Assembly: GCA_019136035.1 (NCBI GenBank)
Contig: JAGVUW010000571.1
Span: forward strand, 1 to 8,125
Length of the DNA stretch: 8,125 nt
From: Verrucomicrobiota bacterium
GTDB lineage: Bacteria > Verrucomicrobiota > Lentisphaeria > Oligosphaerales > JAFGRS01
Reading direction: 5' to 3'
Shown in pieces: positions 4,921 to 8,125 of this stretch (positions within the stretch are counted from its first letter, which is position 1; the number at the start of each line of letters is the position of its first letter). Below the pieces are notes generated by a model. The model searched no databases. It saw only the letters and a program-made list of their open reading frames with translations, and was not told where the DNA came from. The translations under genes were made by a program, and so were the position numbers.

Positions 4921-7287
4921 ATGAGTCGGTGCGCGCCTGCCACGCGAGTGTCGGTCATCCACCATGTGCCGTCGCAGCGGCGGCAGCGGCGGCAGCGGCG
5001 GTCGCGGCGGCCTGTCATCGGCGTCGGGGCGCTGCTGGTGCTGCTGTGGGTGACCCTGGCCGGCGGGGTCGTCCGGGGCGCCGAGGCGTCCTCGGGCGCC
5101 GACGCCGACGACGCCTGGGTCGGCCGCATCCGCCGTGACCACCCGCGGCTCTTCGTCAATGCCGAGCAGTGGCCGGCGGTGCGTGAGCGGGCGCTGGGCG
5201 ACGCCAAGGCGACCTACGAGCGCCTCAAGGCCCGCGTCGATGCCTACCCGGCCGAGCCCGTCGGCAGCTCGGGCGGTCCGGTGGAGCAGAAGATCGAGCG
5301 CATCGGCGGCCAGGAGGTGCCCATGCCCTCGATCACGCCCGCCAAGGAGTGGGGGCCGCAGGCCCTCGAGACCGCCTTCGTCTACCGCCTGACCGGCGAC
5401 CGCCAGTACCTCGACAAGGCCCGCCGCATGCTCGAGGTCAGCGTCGGGGTCTACCAGCAGTGCTACGCCGACCGGCGCGCGGTGCACTGGTACTCGACGA
5501 CCCGCGTCTGCGCCCTGACCGCCTACGACTGGCTCTACAACGACCTCACCCCCGAACAGCGCCAGGCCATCGGCGGCGGGCTCCTGCGCCACGTCGACGA
5601 GGTCCAGATGGGCCCCGGCAAGCCCGACATCTACCGGCGCAACGGCGGCGCCAGCGCCACCGACGGCTTCTACGGCGTGGCGAACCTGATCTGGTTTGCC
5701 GGCCTGGCCTCCCTCGGCGACGGCCTCGACGACGACCTGGCGCTGCGCCTGCTGAAGCGCGGCTACGGCCTCAACCAGAAGCTCTTCGAGTACCGCGCCC
5801 AGTGCGCCGGCGATGACGGCGGCCTGGCCTCCGCGACCGTCGCCTACGCCCTCGGCGCCTACCCGTGGGCGCAGTTCAACTTTCTCTACACCTGGCTGTC
5901 GGCGACCGGCGAGAACCTGGCGCCGCGCTGGGGCTATCTGGCCAACTACCCGATATGGATCCTGTGGAACTGGATTCCCGGGCCGGGTGGCGTGCCGCTG
6001 GAATTCGGCTCCGGCGACACCGATCACACCAGCAACGCCCTGCCGACCTGGCTGCTCTACGAGCACATGTCGCAGCTCCAGGCCCTCTACAGCGCCTCGC
6101 ACCCGGAGTGCATGGCCGTGGCCGAGTACATCCGCCGCAGCCTGCCCGAGTCGGCGCGGGCCTTCTCGAATACCTGGCCGCTGTATCCCTTCCTGGTGCC
6201 ATCCGGTGGCGCCGTCCCCGAGCCCATCGACCTCGGGCGCTACCCGGTCCGGGCGCGCCACTTCGAGAGCCTCGGGCAGATCATCATGCGTTCGGGCTGG
6301 GACGACGCGGCGACCCACTGCCTGGTCACCTGCGGCTCCCGGGTCAACAGCCACAAGCAGTACGACGAGAACAGCTTCATCATCTACCGCAAGGGCTTCC
6401 TCGCCCTCGACTCCGGTACCCGCGGCAACGAGAAGGACTTCAGCCTGCGGCACTACTACGCCCAGACCGTGGCGCACAACGCCGTGCTGATCCGCATGCC
6501 CGAGGAGCCCCTGGCGCCGTACTGGGGGCCGAGCTACACCGGTCCCGAGGGCAAGGTCAATGACGGCGGCATGAACCGCACCACCGGCGGCATTGTCAAG
6601 GCTTTCGAGACCAACGACGTCTACAGCTATGTCGCCGGCGATGCCACGGCCTGCTACAGCGACCGCAAGTGCGCCCTGGCGCTGCGGCAGTTCGTCTTTG
6701 TCATGCCGGACATCGTGGTCATCTGCGACCGCGTCACCTCGACGCAGCCCGCCTATGGCAAAGCCTGGCTCCTGCACACGCAGAACGAGCCGGTGATCGA
6801 GGGCAGCACCCTGCGCGCCGACGAGGGTGCCGGGCGGCTCTTCTGCCGCACTCTCCTGCCCGAGGCGGCCCGCCTCGAGAGCATCGGCGGGCCCGGCCGC
6901 GAGTTCTGGTCGAACGGCCGCAACTGGGATCTCAACGAGAGCGTTCTCGAGATGCATCGCCGGCGGCTCGAACAGACCGGCAAGGGCATGCTCTGGGGCA
7001 ACTGGCGGGTCGAGGTCAGCCCGGCGGAGGCGCGTGCCGAGGACGTCTTCCTGCACGTCCTGCAGGTCGGCGATCAGGACCTCGCGGCGATGGCCGACAC
7101 GGCGCTCGTGCGGGGCGCGGGCGAGGTCGGCGCGCGGATCACGCTGGGCGACCGCCGCATCGAGGTGCAGTTCGCGACGGCCGGCGAGCCGGCCGGGCGC
7201 GTGGCGGTGTCCGGCCCGGGGGCGGCGGTGTTCGAGCGGGCCCTGACGGGCGCCGTGCAGCCGCAGGCCGGCCTCGGCCGGCCCTGA
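4921..7287 (+). CDS. Exported heparinase II/III-family polysaccharide lyase-like protein
   Basis: 788 residues. The family cleaves uronic-acid-containing polysaccharides (heparin, heparan and related glycans, or alginate in relatives) by beta-elimination outside the cytoplasm. Residues 19-30 are an Arg/Gln tract, followed by a hydrophobic segment at about 32-50 and a possible cleavage site after GAEA (53-56). The mature part starts with the typical DHPRLFVN (73-80). Residues of about 80-420 are helix-rich, as in the alpha-toroid domain (KARRMLEV, STTRVCALTAYDWLYNDLT). The C-terminal heparinase II/III-like beta domain carries NSHKQYDENSFIIYRKG (476-492), LALDSGTRGNEKDF (494-507) and HYYAQTVAHNAVLI (511-524), then a beta-rich part with FVFVMPDIVVICDRV (591-605). 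His478 and His519, with tyrosines in or near these motifs, are the natural catalytic candidates. The exact PL family and substrate cannot be told from sequence reading. It is transcribed alone, away from dtd, and is flanked on both sides by inverted copies of a repeat element. Confidence 0.88.
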   Translation: MSRCAPATRVSVIHHVPSQRRQRRQRRSRRPVIGVGALLVLLWVTLAGGVVRGAEASSGADADDAWVGRIRRDHPRLFVNAEQWPAVRERALGDAKATYERLKARVDAYPAEPVGSSGGPVEQKIERIGGQEVPMPSITPAKEWGPQALETAFVYRLTGDRQYLDKARRMLEVSVGVYQQCYADRRAVHWYSTTRVCALTAYDWLYNDLTPEQRQAIGGGLLRHVDEVQMGPGKPDIYRRNGGASATDGFYGVANLIWFAGLASLGDGLDDDLALRLLKRGYGLNQKLFEYRAQCAGDDGGLASATVAYALGAYPWAQFNFLYTWLSATGENLAPRWGYLANYPIWILWNWIPGPGGVPLEFGSGDTDHTSNALPTWLLYEHMSQLQALYSASHPECMAVAEYIRRSLPESARAFSNTWPLYPFLVPSGGAVPEPIDLGRYPVRARHFESLGQIIMRSGWDDAATHCLVTCGSRVNSHKQYDENSFIIYRKGFLALDSGTRGNEKDFSLRHYYAQTVAHNAVLIRMPEEPLAPYWGPSYTGPEGKVNDGGMNRTTGGIVKAFETNDVYSYVAGDATACYSDRKCALALRQFVFVMPDIVVICDRVTSTQPAYGKAWLLHTQNEPVIEGSTLRADEGAGRLFCRTLLPEAARLESIGGPGREFWSNGRNWDLNESVLEMHRRRLEQTGKGMLWGNWRVEVSPAEARAEDVFLHVLQVGDQDLAAMADTALVRGAGEVGARITLGDRRIEVQFATAGEPAGRVAVSGPGAAVFERALTGAVQPQAGLGRP
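4975..5010 (+). repeat. Nine-base tandem repeat encoding an Arg-rich tract
   Basis: CAGCGGCGG occurs three times perfectly (4975-5001), followed by the variant TCGCGGCGG (5002-5010). It lies inside the heparinase-like gene and encodes QRRQRRQRRSRR at residues 19-30, just before the hydrophobic export segment. The unit length is a multiple of three, so slippage would change the number of Arg-rich units without a frameshift. Confidence 0.85.
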
Positions 7288-7316
7288 CGGATGGACCTTC
7301 CTCTACAGCCAACTCC

Positions 7317-7535
7317 CCGGCGCACGGGGGCGCCGGATATGGCAGAACGAAACATCGCTCGCAGCGCCTTCCCTGTTAGAGTGCCGGCTTGAGCCGGAAG
7401 CGTGCCGCGTGCCTTTAGGTCGCGGCAACATCGGGGGCTGCGCCGGGCCAAAGCCACGGCGCACACTATCCGCGTGAACGCGGCACTCTGACCCCAGACT
7501 CCACAACCGCACCACGACGCGATTTTTCATACGAG
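7317..7535 (-). repeat. Quasi-palindromic multi-hairpin repeat element, copy 2 (inverted)
   Basis: The reverse complement of this segment follows copy 1 (4545-4762) across its whole length. By hand alignment the core (7378-7489 against 4590-4701) is roughly 80-85% identical. The same parts appear in order: hairpin CCGGCG/CGCCGG (7317-7336), outer repeat ACGAAACATCG (7347-7357) with CGATTTTTCAT (7520-7530), and boundaries AGAGTGCCG (7378-7386) with CGGCACTCT (7481-7489). Within those lie hairpin CCGGCT-TG-AGCCGG (7384-7397), a long imperfect stem of 7398-7418 with 7448-7468, and hairpin CCGCGT-GA-ACGCGG (7470-7483). Stems are kept while loop bases differ from copy 1. It starts 29 bases after the heparinase-like stop codon, so its first hairpin would lie in the mRNA 3' end. 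No coding capacity is evident. Confidence 0.8.
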
Positions 7536-7617
7536 TCTGTACTCGGCCTGCGGCGGACGACCCGACAGACGGGATAAGCCACGGCGTTGCCGTCGATCGC
7601 ACCGGGAGATCCCCGGC

Positions 7618-7644
7618 CTCGTATCGAACAGCGCGTCGTGGTGC
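7618..7644 (+). repeat. Partial third copy of the large repeat's outer end
   Basis: CTCGTAT, seven variable bases, then CGCGTCGTGGTGC (7632-7644) matches the reverse complement of 7509-7535 with identical spacing, 23 of 27 positions by hand count. It is oriented like copy 1 and faces the outer end of copy 2. The two segments therefore form an inverted repeat with arms at 7509-7535 and 7618-7644 around an 82-base centre. Similarity to the element fades soon after 7644, so this is a truncated copy or an independently used end motif. Confidence 0.65.
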
Positions 7645-7722
7645 TGTCGACGCCGTGGCGGCTCGTGGACGCCTTCGCGTCTGTGGACACTCGCGCTCCA
7701 GCACACATGGCGAGCGGTGTGG

Positions 7723-7752
7723 GGTCCACGGGCGGCGCCGTGGACCTCCTCG
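7723..7752 (+). repeat. Short hairpin repeat B, copy 2
   Basis: Same sequence and orientation as 4770-4799, differing at 2 of 30 positions. Here the stem is perfect: GGTCCACGG (7723-7731) pairs with CCGTGGACC (7738-7746) around a 6-base loop. It lies 17 bases beyond the stop codon of the minus-strand gene ending at 7764. It could thus fold at the 3' end of that mRNA and protect or terminate it. No U-tract follows in that direction. Confidence 0.7.
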
Positions 7753-7763
7753 CGCGCCGCGTC

Positions 7764-8125
7764 TCAGCGCACCGTCCAGCGCGCCGTCGCCTGGCGGCCC
7801 GAGGCCAGCTCGCGGACGGCGATCGTCCACTCGCCGGGGGCGTCGTTGGGGGCGACGTCGAGGGTGAGTTCCAGGGCGCCGCCCGGGGCGGCGTACCAGC
7901 CGCAGCCCTCGGCGGTCTGGCCCTGGGCATCGCGGATATCGACGCGCAACGGCACCACCGCATCGACCGCGGCGCCGGTGTCGTCGGTGACGCGGATGGC
8001 GACGCGGGCGCGCTCGCCGCGGGCGCTTGTCGCCGGGGCGGCGACCGCGACGGCCGCCAGCGGCCGCGCCGTGATCATGTAGAGGCGGCCCTCGCCGGGG
8101 CCGAACTCCGCCGGCAGGCGCAGGA
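7764..8125 (-). CDS. C-terminal end of a larger protein with an Ig-like domain (partial)
   Basis: The frame is open from the window edge to a TGA at 7764-7766, giving 119 residues of the C-terminus. The visible part begins with LRLPAEFGPGEGRLYMITAR, then a typical beta-sandwich repeat. It has PATSARGERARVAIRVTDD, AVVPLRVDIRDAQG, a GGALELTLDVAPNDAPGEW segment and WTIAVRELASG near the end. This pattern (polar linker, strand-rich domain with G-x-W-T-I and an ELASG motif) resembles the Ig-like or macroglobulin-like C-terminal domains of large exported proteins in glycan-degrading bacteria. The ATG at 8076-8078 lies inside a continuous domain and is not taken as a start. The main function lies beyond the window. 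A hairpin repeat follows the stop codon closely. Confidence 0.75.
   Translation of the reverse strand, partial: LRLPAEFGPGEGRLYMITARPLAAVAVAAPATSARGERARVAIRVTDDTGAAVDAVVPLRVDIRDAQGQTAEGCGWYAAPGGALELTLDVAPNDAPGEWTIAVRELASGRQATARWTVR

Larger units (their letters stand above)
7288..7763. other. Repeat-filled gap between two convergent genes
   Basis: This 476-base gap lies between the stop of the plus-strand heparinase-like gene and the stop of the minus-strand gene at 7764. It therefore needs terminators but no promoters. It is largely occupied by copy 2 of the large repeat (7317-7535), a partial third copy of its end (7618-7644) and hairpin repeat B (7723-7752). Between these, GACGC-CTTC-GCGTC (7669-7682) is one more small perfect hairpin. 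None of the hairpins is followed by a clear U-run. Open frames through the gap read low-complexity peptides from the repeats and are not taken as genes. Confidence 0.6.

Noticed and set aside
4816..7056. Minus-strand open frame (746 codons) across the heparinase-like gene
   Set aside because: The plus-strand frame has family motifs and a strong ribosome binding site; the minus frame is compositional shadow.
4545..7535. Classical composite transposon or insertion sequence
   Set aside because: The elements are about 218 bp with no transposase frame, and I find no flanking target-site duplication.
7303..7830. Small minus-strand frames in the gap after the heparinase-like gene
   Set aside because: They translate the repeat elements and overlap the real C-terminal gene; no ribosome site or domain supports them.

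Overview
The window is very GC-rich DNA. It holds a compact housekeeping pair, large secreted proteins built from carbohydrate-related modules, and repeat-filled gaps between genes. This mix resembles uncultured, polysaccharide-degrading bacteria of the Planctomycetes-Verrucomicrobia-Lentisphaerae type or similar candidate phyla. That placement is an inference from protein style only; no rRNA or phylogenetic marker is present.

Layout. On the minus strand, positions 66-2492 encode a secreted mosaic protein of about 808 residues (signal peptide, chitin-binding-like module, cadherin-like module, InlB-like repeat, beta-rich C-terminus). Its stop codon overlaps the start of another exported-protein gene that leaves the window at position 1. 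A 329-base gap with a good sigma70-like promoter separates it from a minus-strand operon: dtd (D-aminoacyl-tRNA deacylase, 3790-4242) followed by an EpsC-type cysE (serine O-acetyltransferase, 2822-3793). The two share an ATGA stop/start. On the plus strand, 4921-7287 encodes an exported heparinase II/III-family protein of 788 residues with a strong ribosome binding site. The minus-strand gene at 7764-8125 is the C-terminal end of a larger protein ending in an Ig-like fold.

The most interesting content is non-coding. The gaps on both sides of the heparinase-like gene carry one copy each, in opposite orientation, of a roughly 218-bp quasi-palindromic element (4545-4762 and 7317-7535). Each copy contains several hairpins whose stems are conserved while their loops differ, and at least one stem pair shows a compensatory change. 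A short third copy of the element's outer end (7618-7644) faces the second copy and makes a large inverted repeat. A second short hairpin repeat (4770-4799 and 7723-7752) is present twice in direct orientation. I see no transposase, tRNA, rRNA or CRISPR array.

How the genes work together: dtd and cysE look co-transcribed and translationally coupled (tRNA proofreading and cysteine biosynthesis). The secreted mosaic protein and the heparinase-like enzyme fit a lifestyle of binding and cutting extracellular glycans. They are on opposite strands and not in one operon, so a direct functional link is only a guess.
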